Shown piece after piece: positions 8,668 to 17,469 of a DNA stretch of 64,000 nucleotides. The stretch comes from CBDCRK01 sp965220955 (GTDB lineage: Bacteria > Desulfobacterota > Binatia > Bin18 > CBDCRK01). The notes under the pieces were generated by a model. The model was given only the letters and a program-made list of their open reading frames with translations, did no database searches and was not told the DNA's origin. The position numbers and the translations under genes were made by a program. Every line of letters starts with the position of its first letter. Position 1 is the stretch's first letter. The stretch lies in contig CBDCRK010000015.1 of NCBI GenBank assembly GCA_965220955.1, forward strand, positions 348,872 through 412,871. Reading direction: 5' to 3'.

Positions 8668-9240
8668 TCAATTATTCTGGATGTGAGTTTCGAGACGTTG
8701 GGCCAGCGCGTCAAAATCTTCGGGGCACTTTCGGCGAATCGCGTCTATTTGCCGTGCGGCTTCTTCTGCCAGCCGCTTGCGACCACCGCCTAGCGTCTGA
8801 GTAAGGCCTCGCCCTCTAGCCAGAACGTCGAAATACACTTCCTTGACGCGCACTTCTGCACGCACATCTTCCCAACGCCAGCCGGGGAGCAGTCTCAGAC
8901 CGGCCAAAACCCAGGTCTCAAGCTCTTCCCAGGCGTTCTCCGCCAAGAACACGCGATCCCTTCCGAACTCCTGTTCCATCTCTTCAAGCCTGCGACGCCG
9001 TTGAAGGTTGCCGTCACGATCAACGCATAAGATGACTATCCGCGTCATTCCACCATGCCGCCCTATGACCTCCGAAATACGGCTTGATTTCAAGGCTTCA
9101 CGGACACCACCAAGCACGGGGTCTTCGCATACCCAGATACGCGCGCTTGGTTTGCCTATGGACCGAAAGAGCGACTCGAACAGCGGCTTCAGAATGTACT
9201 TGTCCTTGCGGGAATCTTCAGGAATAACCAGGACTCTCAC
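8668..9240 (-). CDS. DUF4276-like (possible Toprim) protein
   Basis: 190 residues; its ATG overlaps the stop of the upstream ATPase by four bases, so the two are translationally coupled. The start MRVLVIPEDSRKDK and the block RIVILCVDRDGN (DRD at 74-76), followed by ENAWEELETWVLAG (101-114), fit the acidic core of DUF4276/Toprim-like proteins. Such proteins accompany OLD-like or AAA_21 ATPases as the nuclease or effector half of antiphage pairs. Catalysis is inferred. Family assignment is by motif only; no search was run. Confidence 0.6.
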   Translation of the reverse strand: MRVLVIPEDSRKDKYILKPLFESLFRSIGKPSARIWVCEDPVLGGVREALKSSRISEVIGRHGGMTRIVILCVDRDGNLQRRRRLEEMEQEFGRDRVFLAENAWEELETWVLAGLRLLPGWRWEDVRAEVRVKEVYFDVLARGRGLTQTLGGGRKRLAEEAARQIDAIRRKCPEDFDALAQRLETHIQNN

Positions 9241-10457
9241 GACTTGTCCTCCGCCTCGTCGTAGTCTTCGGTAAAGAAGAGCGCAGTTTCCATCCAGCCG
9301 GATTCATGCAGCCTCCCCAACCCCTGGTCCTTTCGCAGTTCCCGCACGTTGTGAAGCTTGGAAAGCGGGCGAATGATGGCGTCGGCATTCTCTTCCAGGC
9401 GGCACACCACGGAAGAGTTCTCGAACGTGTCATCGTTCATCGCAGTCAACAGGGTCGGGGCATGAGTCGTGCCGATCACTTGGCCGTCGCCCCGTATCGC
9501 CCCTTCGAACAGATCAAGCAACAACCCCAGCCTGACCGGATGAATCCCATTCTCGATCTCCTCAAAGAAATACAGGCCAGCCGGATTCTCGCCGAGCAGC
9601 ACGGCCAGCAGGGCGAGAAAACGTAGCGTGCCGTCCGACGCGCTGTAGGCCGATACGGTTCTGCCATTTTTTTCACGAATCACGAGATGCACCCTGCCGC
9701 TGGGATCACGCGGAAACTCGAAGCCCGTCACGTCCATAGGCGTGAGTTCTTGCAGCCAACTCGCCAAAATCTCCTGACGCTTGGGGTCGGAGCAGATTTC
9801 TTGCAGTACCGTCGGCAAGTTCTCGCCGCTGTCGCCCAAGACGCTCGCGCCGGGGAAAGCAGGTTCTCGCATCCGTTCCGGCAATAGTTCAAGGAAGCGG
9901 ATGTTGGACAGAACGGAGCAGAGTTCTTCCATCATTCTCTCGTTGAGTGCTTGCTTAAGCCTAAAAGACCTTATGAGTTGTGTCAGGGCTGGCTGACCTA
10001 AGTCAAACGGAATCTCCTTCTCTCTGTTCCACATGCCGCGAACCATGAGATTCGCACCGTCATCGTGAGCCGTGTAGTATATGGTCGCTGATTCGAGTTT
10101 TAGTTCTTCTTTGACAACCCGAAATTCACCGGGTCTTTTTTCGCCAGCACTGACCTCAATCAGATAGCTTGCATTCCCATTTGACAGCTTCAGTCCGACC
10201 TCAATAGAAAACGCCTCTTGTCCGAACCGGACAATCTCATTCATCGCGCCGCGGATCGGCTTCCAGTCGGCGCCGTACTTTCCGCCCATGATCTCCGCTA
10301 AGGTGTAGCCGCGGCCGATGCCGTGCAGAAAGCGGAAGGCGTCGCGGATATTGCTCTTGCCGCTGGCGTTGGCGCCCACGATTACCGTGAACGGACCGAG
10401 GCGTAGCGTCTCATCGGCAAAGTTCTTGAAATTCACGAGTCGGATTGACGTAATCAT
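9237..10457 (-). CDS. AAA_21/OLD-like ATPase
   Basis: 406 residues, ABC/SMC-like. Walker A GANASGKSN lies at 28-36 after the typical N-terminal strand IRLVNFKNFADETLRLGPF. A late Walker B YFFEEIENGIHP lies near residues 297-308, and GTTHAPTLLTAM resembles the H-loop region. Such stand-alone ATPases sense or gate a partner effector; here that partner is the overlapping DUF4276-like gene. It lies inside the DUF499/DUF1156/helicase array and may be part of that system or a separate two-gene module. The start follows a 20-base gap rich in a dispersed palindrome. Confidence 0.82.
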   Translation of the reverse strand: MITSIRLVNFKNFADETLRLGPFTVIVGANASGKSNIRDAFRFLHGIGRGYTLAEIMGGKYGADWKPIRGAMNEIVRFGQEAFSIEVGLKLSNGNASYLIEVSAGEKRPGEFRVVKEELKLESATIYYTAHDDGANLMVRGMWNREKEIPFDLGQPALTQLIRSFRLKQALNERMMEELCSVLSNIRFLELLPERMREPAFPGASVLGDSGENLPTVLQEICSDPKRQEILASWLQELTPMDVTGFEFPRDPSGRVHLVIREKNGRTVSAYSASDGTLRFLALLAVLLGENPAGLYFFEEIENGIHPVRLGLLLDLFEGAIRGDGQVIGTTHAPTLLTAMNDDTFENSSVVCRLEENADAIIRPLSKLHNVRELRKDQGLGRLHESGWMETALFFTEDYDEAEDKS

Positions 10458-10464
10458 CGGACTT

Positions 10465-10499
10465 CCCTCACCCTAACCCTCTCCCAAGGGGAGAGGGAA
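10465..10499. repeat. Dispersed CCCTCTCCC/GGGAGAGGG palindrome
   Basis: A 9-bp stem (10477-10485 with 10489-10497) with a very short loop, flanked by CCCTCACCCTAA. Related copies lie at 10842-10865, 13465-13490, 14319-14354 and 54222-54292. This is a REP-like intergenic family common in GC-rich bacteria. Confidence 0.7.
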
Positions 10500-10510
10500 T
10501 ATTCTGCTCT

Positions 10511-10735
10511 TTACGCAAACTCATACAGTGGCACTGTACTTGCCGGTCGCCGCTTTTTTTCGAGCAGGGCTTCAATCCGGCGAATAGTGTCCGGCGCCAA
10601 CAGCACGCCTCCGCATACGGAACAAACGTCAGCCGGAACGTGGTCAATGACAATTACTTGACCGTGGTGCCGTACGGTGTGCATGACTTTTGCCGTTTCG
10701 TATTCTCCCGGACATCCGTCAATGCTGCACTTCAT
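10511..10735 (-). CDS. YgiT/MqsA-type zinc-finger antitoxin-like protein
   Basis: 74 residues from ATG 10735 (GGAG nine bases upstream); an in-frame upstream ATG at 10762 lacks a ribosome site. Two cysteine pairs, C3/C8 and the CSVCGG motif near residue 40, build the zinc finger of the MqsA N-terminal family. DTIRRIEALLEKK and a short basic tail follow. Such proteins usually follow an RelE/DUF4258-type toxin gene, but the 260 bases upstream hold only repeats, so the toxin is missing. Confidence 0.78.
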   Translation of the reverse strand: MKCSIDGCPGEYETAKVMHTVRHHGQVIVIDHVPADVCSVCGGVLLAPDTIRRIEALLEKKRRPASTVPLYEFA

Positions 10736-10777
10736 GTCGAGCGTCTCCTTGCGTGATCCCATGGGAGTACCTCAGTT

Positions 10778-10999
10778 TGCATTTCCCTCTCTCCTACAAG
10801 TGGAGAGGGGACAGAACCGGACACCCGCACCCCCTATGAATCCCCTCTCCCCTTGAGGGGGAGGGTGCCTGCCCGCAGGGCAGGCGGGTGGGGGGAACAC
10901 ACGCTTGCATCCAAACTGAGACTATCCTCCTTTGAGTCGGTCGGATTAACGAAGCGTAATCCAACACCCGCCTGGTGATTAGCGTAGCGTAATCCGACA
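10778..10999. repeat. Repeat-dense intergenic region
   Basis: It contains two CCCTCTCC/GGAGAGGG palindromes (10784-10811, 10842-10865) and an 8-bp stem GCCTGCCC/GGGCAGGC at 10867-10885. It also contains a degenerate inverted repeat with two copies of AGCGTAATCC (near 10951 and 10986). These are dispersed intergenic elements; I see no coding sequence. Confidence 0.6.
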
Positions 11000-13900
11000 T
11001 TATCCTGAACCACCCGCCTCCCCAAGCTGAAGCTCCGCCTGACGCGGCGACGCGATGCCTCCGCGTGCGGCCACGTGGTTGCTTAGGGCTTCGAGAATGG
11101 ACCGCTCGTCGGAACCGGCGTCGGCCAGTTCGATGAGGGCCTGTAAAATCTGATTGAATAGAGCGTTGCGCTGGAGGCCGCGCGTATCGAGGTAATCGTC
11201 AACTTTGACCTGCTCCCCGGCGCGCCAGAGGTGCATGAGCTTGTGCACTTGGTCGATTAGGGGCACGGGGCGCCCGCCCGGCGCTTCGAGGCCGAGATTG
11301 CGACCCTGCCGTCGGTTCCAGGGTTTGAGCTTTACCCTGGCGCCGCTCCCGCTGTCTGACTCTTCAGCTTCCTCGGCTGTGTCGCCTGCCTGGGCAGACA
11401 GGTTCTCTTCGATCTCGTCACTGACTCCCCCCTTGCCCGATTGGGCCAGGAGGTCGTATTGGGTGACCAGGGCCGAGTCGGAGAGGTTGCACGACAGGGC
11501 GTAGAGAATGCAGCCGCCGACGGGCGCGTCGTCCATGCCGAAGTCATGGCGATGGAGGAGGTAGTAGGTGGTCACATCGTCAAGTCCAGTCACTGCTTCC
11601 TGTCCATTGTCCTGGGGCAGCACTCGACCGACCACGAAATCGACAACCATCCGTCGCACCTCGCGCAGGAACTCTGAGACGGTCATCAGCTGGTTCGGGT
11701 CGTTCGCCTTCTTGACTACGGGGTGCTTACTGAAAGCCTCCAGCGCCGGTCCGGTCGCCGCCCACACGAAATCCGGCCCGCGGATGCCCGCATCCCAGAA
11801 GTCACGGAGTTGCTGGGTGATGTTTTGGCGCATTTCGCCGAGAACGGTGTTGTCCCAACCGGGGCGGGCGGCAGGGCGCTTCTTGCACACGAGCCAGACG
11901 GACGAAGCGAGCGCAGCAGATGCAAGCGACCGCGTTCGCACTTGCCGCTCCGTTTGAATGGGCCATGAGCCATCAACGACGAATCCGGCGCGGATCAGCG
12001 CGGCTACCAGCGTCTCCCAGGCATCGGGTTGCTTGTTAGCGAACACGACCACGAGCCGCCCGTCCGGTTGTAGCGCCGCATGGCACGCCTGAAAGGCGCG
12101 GGCCATGCCATCCTCGTAATTTTTCTTGGAGAGCGCCTTATCGCCATCGAATCGACTGGCGTCGTCGATCAACTCTCCATCGTCTATTGATCGATTCCAT
12201 TTCGGACCAAGTTCTTTATTAAAGGCAGCATCGAATGGTCCATCGCTGGCCCCAAGGGTGCGCCTCAGCCAGATGTGGAAGAAATCCATGAGATCGGAGT
12301 ACGGGATTGCGTCGTAATAAGGTGGGTCCGTCACGATAACGTCGAAGCCGTTTACCCCGCTCGTGATCGCTGAGGACATGAAGACGCTCGGTTGCTCTTT
12401 GCTCGTTAAGGCGAGCAAACAATGATCGAGCGCACGGCTTACCCAGTCAACCGCGCCCAAAAAGTTCCCTGTTGTCTGCGAGACTGGTGAAACTTCAGAA
12501 AAGTCCCAGCTAATAGGCAAAGCAAATCTTTGGAATGTATTTACATTGAACTCGCTACCATTTTGCCAATGGGCAATTGATGAGGAAGAATCAGCTAAGC
12601 GATCCAATGCGCAGGTAATACATGCCAAAAGCGGCTCAATCCAATGCCCTTGATGGTCATTCGAGCGAATGACGTGAGGCATTTCACGCAAGATTCTGGA
12701 GAATGTCCCCAGCGAGATTAGCTGCCGGTTCGTGAACAGCTTCCGCCACGTATCGAAGCCGTACAGCGGAACACGAAACCCGAGAGCCTCCTTGCTCGGC
12801 AAGGGCTCCTCAGGCAACCCGAACGGGATGTTCGCATAGAGCGCCTGAAGCTGTTCCTCGGTCACCTCCGCCGCCGCCCGCTCATGGTCCGTCGGCACAC
12901 GGTATTCCTTACCCTTCGGTCCATCCACCACCACAGCCGTCATAGTCGCGGCCAAGCGGCCGGCGCGTCCTTCAAAACGGATATCCCCCATCGTCATGAT
13001 CGTGCCGCAGCACGGGCAGGTTGCGCCAGTGCGCGACATGGTGCCCGCTCCGATCCGCTTATCGTGTTCCCGTCGCTGGGCCGCGTTACCGCCGTTTTGT
13101 GGCACATCGCTCTGTACGCCAAAGACAACGCTAGTCCGCTCGTCGTTCGGCTTCATCGTAAGCAGCACGCGCTTTCTGTCCTTCTTGCACAGCCAGCGCG
13201 TCTTGAGCAGCGGGAGCGTGGCCCGGCACTGTTTGCAGGTCACGGTCCGCGCCCAGAGATAGGCCACCGTGGGCTTGGCGATCCAGCGCGGGTTGCGTGG
13301 GTCATTGAGATAGGCGTTGTCGAACTCAGCGTTGAGCGGACCGACATCGGTCTTGCCGTCGGTGTCCGGTTCTAGCAAGCGTAGTTGCTCAACCGGCTTC
13401 CCGTCCAGTTTCAGGTCGTCCGATGACCCCCCTCCGGCTCGACCGCGGGCTACGCCCTTGTCTTGCCGACTCCCCCTCAAGGGGGGAGTGATGAAGTCCC
13501 GTCCACTCGGCATAGGTCGGGTAGTACGAAGCCAGCTCCTTGCGCGCCCGGGCCAGCACCCACCGGCCCCAGGCACGGACGTGCCAGGAGAGGTCCGCCT
13601 CGAAGATCGCGTCGTTGTGGGGTAAGAGACCGAGTTCGGTTTCACTGCCGTCGCCGTGGCCGAGTCGCTCAAGGAACGTCCGCAAGCTGGCACCCTTAAA
13701 CCCCTTCGCTTTCAGGAACGCCTCCATGAATTCGCCATCCGCCAGCGCGAACTCGGGCAGCAGGCGGGTCTGACCAGCGAGCTTCTGGGGATATTCGAGG
13801 GTGCACTTGAGGATGAACCAGGCCACCGGGTTGATGTCCATGGCGGTCACTTCGCAGCCCAGGCGCATGGCTTCGAGGGGAATGGCGCCGCCACCCGCAA

Positions 13901-14297
13901 ACGGGTCCAGCACCTTGGGCGCCCGCCCACCGTAAGCCTTGCGAATCTCTTCGCGGAACCACGCGAGATCGGGGCCATTCTCGCGACCCCAGTGGAGAAT
14001 GCCGCCGATCGTCTCCTCCTTGGTCTTCTCGACCGTGCGACCGTTTACGCGCTTGCGCTCGATCTTCTCTACCACGCGACCGGCCAGGCGCTCAAGAATG
14101 GCCTTGCGTTTGTCAGCGTCTCCCGGATCGGGAAGCAGCGTTGCGATCAGGGCCGCACGGGACGCCGCCAGCGGCCTCCGCGCCGGCCAGATATGTAGCG
14201 TGGAGATATGCCCATGCCGCACGTTCTTCTCGTGCACCGAGTCAAGCGAGACCTGCTTGAGCGGGAAGGCAACTTCGATGAGGCGTTTGTCGGTCAT
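11000..14297 (-). pseudogene. DUF1156 (COG1743) adenine-specific DNA methylase, interrupted by a palindromic insertion
   Basis: The N-terminal 265 codons (from ATG 14297) carry the DUF1156 start (VAFPLKQVSLDS, IWPARRPLAASRA) and SAM motif I DPFAGGGAIP at 131-140. The rest continues in another frame: paired CxxC Zn-ribbon cysteines (TCKQC, TCPCC), motif IV DPPYYDAIPYSD, and a helical C terminus ending at 11000. Between codon W265 and the resumed sequence (SSDDLKLDGKP) lie about 78 extra bases with a CTCCCCCTCAAGGGGGGAG palindrome, which shift the frame. Without them the protein would be about 1070 residues, normal for the family. As read, the methylase cannot be made whole. It is the expected self-protection or modification partner of DUF499 and the helicase. 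Confidence 0.82.
13425..13502. repeat. REP/MITE-like insertion inside the DUF1156 gene
   Basis: About 78 bases not explained by the methylase protein. One end has a perfect-looking CTCCCCC/GGGGGAG hairpin (about 13469-13489), and the other the GGGGGGTC edge. The length is not a multiple of three, so it breaks the frame. Its palindrome resembles the other dispersed CCCTCTCC-type copies in this window. Confidence 0.65.
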
Positions 14298-14318
14298 TAT
14301 TATCTCTTACCCTTCCTG

Positions 14319-14354
14319 CTCCCTCTCCCCCCGGGAGAGGGTTGGGGTGAGGGT
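14319..14354. repeat. Dispersed CCCTCTCC palindrome before the methylase gene
   Basis: A CCCTCTCCC...GGGAGAGGG hairpin followed by TTGGGGTGAGGGTG, the same family as 10465-10499 and 54222-54292. It sits in the spacer between the DUF2806 and DUF1156 genes. Confidence 0.65.
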
Positions 14355-14374
14355 GTTACGCTACGTTGCGCCGG

Positions 14375-15378
14375 CTACGGACTTGGTTCTATCGGTGTAA
14401 AGTCAGTGGGTTCGAATCTTCCATCAGGCAATTCCTCAATAACTTTAGCGTAAGATAATTCACAGTTCTCCGACCGGAGGAACTTTGCAAAAGAGCGCAA
14501 GTAATCCATCTGCAAGGTCCATTCCGCGATACGAAATAATTCTCTTCCCGCTGTTGTGAGCAAAACGCCTGGGATTTCAAGAACCTTCTTGGCCTTTTCA
14601 TTTCTCGAAATCCTCAAAGCAGTATTCTGGTACCGGCTTATCAAAAAGTTGTCCATATCGTTCCAAGTAAATGCTGCTCTCAACGGTCCAACATTTATTA
14701 GACCGCAATCTTGAAGATGAAGTAGGTTATCGTATCTGAGAGCATCGTAACTTTGTACATATTCTTTGTCGTAGAATGCGAAGTTATCTATAACAAAGTC
14801 GCAAACATCTCGGAACATCTCAGCGTCCCTTTTCGTCATATTCCTAAGAGTATCCAAGGTGCGAAGCGAAGTCCTACCGGGGTTTTCTACTTCGCCGGAA
14901 AGAATTTTCGCCCAAATCTTTTGCATGTCCTCAGACGAAACGTCCTGAATACAATCGAAGAAGCGAGCAGTCCAATCGTTCTGGGTCGGTGCTCGTGGTC
15001 AGGAACTTCCTTGTCTCCAAGTCCGGCGGCGGCATCATAAACGACAGATATGGTGTTTACTTGTTGTTTCCGTTCCTGGAACTCTATGCGTTGTTGAATG
15101 CTGTCCCGGCTGATGTCCAGCGTTGCACTTGCTGATTCAATCGGCGTATGAAGGAACCGCCGAGCCTCGGCTTGTGCGTCAGCGATGATCAGTAAGCTTT
15201 TAGCGTCTGCCTGTGCTTTGATAGTTTGTACATCCGCGTCTACCTGTGCCGTAATGAGTTTTGCCTCCGCTTCCTTGCGTGCCTTCCACTCGGCCAACAT
15301 CGGTCCGGCAACTGCGCCGATCCCGCTGGCCGCGTAGTCCAAAAGTTTCTCAAGAGCCTTTACCTTTACGTCCACCAT
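14375..15378 (-). pseudogene. DUF2806 family protein, frameshifted
   Basis: The N-terminal frame from ATG 15378 (VDVKVKALEKLLDYAASGIG, then an alanine/glutamate-rich helix) loses homology near 14980. The expected middle, DWTARFFDCIQDVSSEDMQ, and the C-terminal part (KIWAKILSGEV..PGRTSLRTL) continue in another frame to 14375. One small indel around 14978-15000 reconciles the two into about 334 codons, normal for DUF2806. The family has no proven function and often occurs in mobile islands. Either decay or an assembly error; neighbouring genes show the same kind of break. Confidence 0.7.
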
Positions 15379-15380
15379 TT

Positions 15381-15853
15381 TCAGCCTTTCTCTGCTGTGT
15401 TGAAAAGGGTTTCCAGTTTTCTGGCGAATTTCTTGGCGTCTTCAAAATACTGCGATATAACGCCCGACAGATATATTTGTTGGGCGTCCATGAGCGATCT
15501 GGTTCCGTAGGCCCGACTATGCTGTTTACGCTTTCTTTGACGCTACCATCCGCGAATTCTTCCAGCTCGTCAGCTCGATTTTTATCGAACGAGCGGACCA
15601 AAGTTAGAATATTTTCCATCTTTGGGCTGCTAAAGCGGTCGAGGTTTCGACTGACGAATCGTGCCACGCTGGGCTCTGCACGCTGCTCGGCATAAGTCCG
15701 CAACACATCTCTGCACGTCGCTTCCAAGTACCCGGACGCCCAGACCGTCATAAGTTGGGCAAGCCAGGATCGGCCTCCTTCTGAGAGATTTCGTGCCTCG
15801 TCGCGTGCGGACGAGATTGTGTTTTCCAGATAACGGCTATCACGGAAGCTCAT
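15381..15853 (-). pseudogene. HEPN-domain protein (RiboL-PSP-HEPN-like), two frame breaks
   Basis: ATG 15853 overlaps the DUF262 stop by four bases (ATGA). The frame encodes MSFRDSRYLENTISSARDEARN and a helical body to about 15514. The catalytic HEPN motif LRNQIAHG (RNxxxH) is encoded at 15487-15510, but one frame over. The tail VISQYFEDAKKFARKLETLF is in the third frame, ending with TGA at 15381. Both breaks are explained by one extra G in the identical context GTCGGGC (15512-15514 and 15463-15465). Removing both gives a 156-residue protein that ends three bases before the next gene. HEPN proteins of this type are RNases in abortive-infection or toxin modules. Confidence 0.7.
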
Positions 15854-16906
15854 TGAACCGGCCCATACACTTCGCACGCGTACTTGATCCGCAAATTCAC
15901 CCGGTCCTTGTCCGTGGTGCCTACGGTATGTAGGGATTCGTCTCGCAATTTCTTTAACAGTCCGTCGTGTGCAGCCTTCAGAGCATCACGGTCAGAAATA
16001 GGCCCCTTTTGTAAGCGACGCGCAAGTCCGACCAACACCGCGTCGGCGACCGATACATTCAGGGCGCGTTCCGGTCGGAGTGCCTTCGAGGTCAGGACAG
16101 TCGCCACGGTTTCCACAGTCTGCTCAAAAACCTGGCGAAACTCATTCTGTTGGGTCTCTTCAATTTGGCAATTGTCCTGCATGAAGTTATTGAGAAAATG
16201 TTTCATCGGCCGCTCATATTTGTCTAGTCGGTAATAAAGGGCGAAGAAACGCAGAATGATCTCTTCATCCTTCTTCCTAGTATTCTTCCCAACATACAAT
16301 TCGCGCCAGTAACGGTTGGCAGCCAGCTTGTGACAAGAGTCGGTTCAGATTCCCTCTGTAGACACATGCTCTGATTTCCTGACTGTGAAGGGGCGTGCCG
16401 CCCGTGTTCAGACGCTCAAAGACTTGGTATATCGAACTCCGGTCATCGCTCGGCTCGCTCTGCTGGAATATTGTGGCATGAAGAATTGAGTCGTCGAGCC
16501 GACGTTGATCCTCATGAGCCAGCGCCTCATAGTTTTTCTGGTTGAATTCGTCAGATACGCCGGTAAGCCTAAAACTCTTGTCGTCAAAGATCCCCCTTGT
16601 AGAAGCACTGAATAAAGTCAGCAGGCGTTGCTGACCGTCAACGATCATCAGTTTTTGTGTATCGGGTTCCTTGAACAAGAAAATTCCTGGGACGGGCAGC
16701 TCTCCGAGCAACAGTTTCCAGGATTCGACGAAAGTGCGCAACCTGGCTTGCACGAGAGTCCATACGAAATTTCGCTGGAATTCTGGGACAAAAATATCCT
16801 CACGGTCGAGCCGTTTCACGAGTCCATCGACCGGCATGTCTGCCCCATAACTGGTGACCATGTAGCGAATAGGGGCGCCGATCTCATCGCCCGTTATCGA
16901 GTACAA
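15850..16906 (-). pseudogene. DUF262 (ParB-like nuclease fold) protein, frameshifted
   Basis: From ATG 16906: VTSYGADMPVDGLVKRL, then FVPEFQRNFVW and the signature IVDGQQRLLTL, the DUF262/DndB-ParB core implicated in nucleotide-dependent nicking. VFERLNTGGTPLHSQEIR completes it. Near 16330 the frame fails. The natural continuation LAANRYWRELYVGKNTRKKD is one frame over and runs to 15850, giving 351 residues once one base is removed. The gene is directly coupled to the HEPN gene, a known pairing. As sequenced it is broken. Confidence 0.75.
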
Positions 16907-17060
16907 AATCCGTCAATCGCTACTCCCGCCGCGCGCTGTTCCTCAGATATGGTCCTACTCCATCGCATTCATATGACAACGTCCTGCGACCACTGTATTG
17001 GGCTGGGAGCACGTCAGGTGAATCTTCAGATATATATGAAGCCAACAGATTGGACGCATG

Positions 17061-17454
17061 CTAACCTTTCAACACTCTTGTTTGCAGACTTTTCAGCCGC
17101 ACGGCGGGCAGTCTCTTGAGTCGCTGATTGCTCGGATCAACTTCAATACCCACCGACTCCAGGGCCGTGACCCCGAGCAGCGGTTCGGCATTCGGCCTCC
17201 CCAAATAGAATCGTCCCACCAACAAATCTCCCCCATGAATTCGATGTCTGCCCGGTCGTAATATCCATCTTGATCTCGCGGCCATCGGCTAGTTCATATG
17301 TCCGCTGCCCTTTGGGCTTGAGACCGATGGCCTCCAGACAGGGTCTGGGGACGAGACAATCAGTTGCTCCCGTATCAACCAGAAACAACCCTTCCCAACT
17401 TCTATCCGGCTCGGCCGGGTTCCGAATGAGTACGGTGACGTGTGTGGCTCCCAT
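17061..17454 (-). pseudogene. Clan AA (retropepsin-like) aspartic protease family protein, several frame breaks
   Basis: The start MGATHVTVLIRNP, the active-site region FLVDTGATDCLVP and LADGREIKMDI are in one frame. IEFMGE is in a second, FVGGTILFGEA back in the first, and the C-terminal EPLLGVTALESVGIEVDP.NQRLKRLPAVRLK in a third. The combined length (394 bp, net one extra base) matches the usual ~130 residues. Breaks fall at G-runs. Bacterial clan AA proteins of this size resemble single-domain pepsins; their role is unknown. It follows the helicase gene after 15 bp. Confidence 0.68.
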
Positions 17455-17469
17455 TACATCCCCTCTCGT

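Noticed and set aside
16628..17119. Forward frame of 163 codons opposite DUF262
   Set aside because: Antisense to conserved DUF262 sequence, with no motif of its own.
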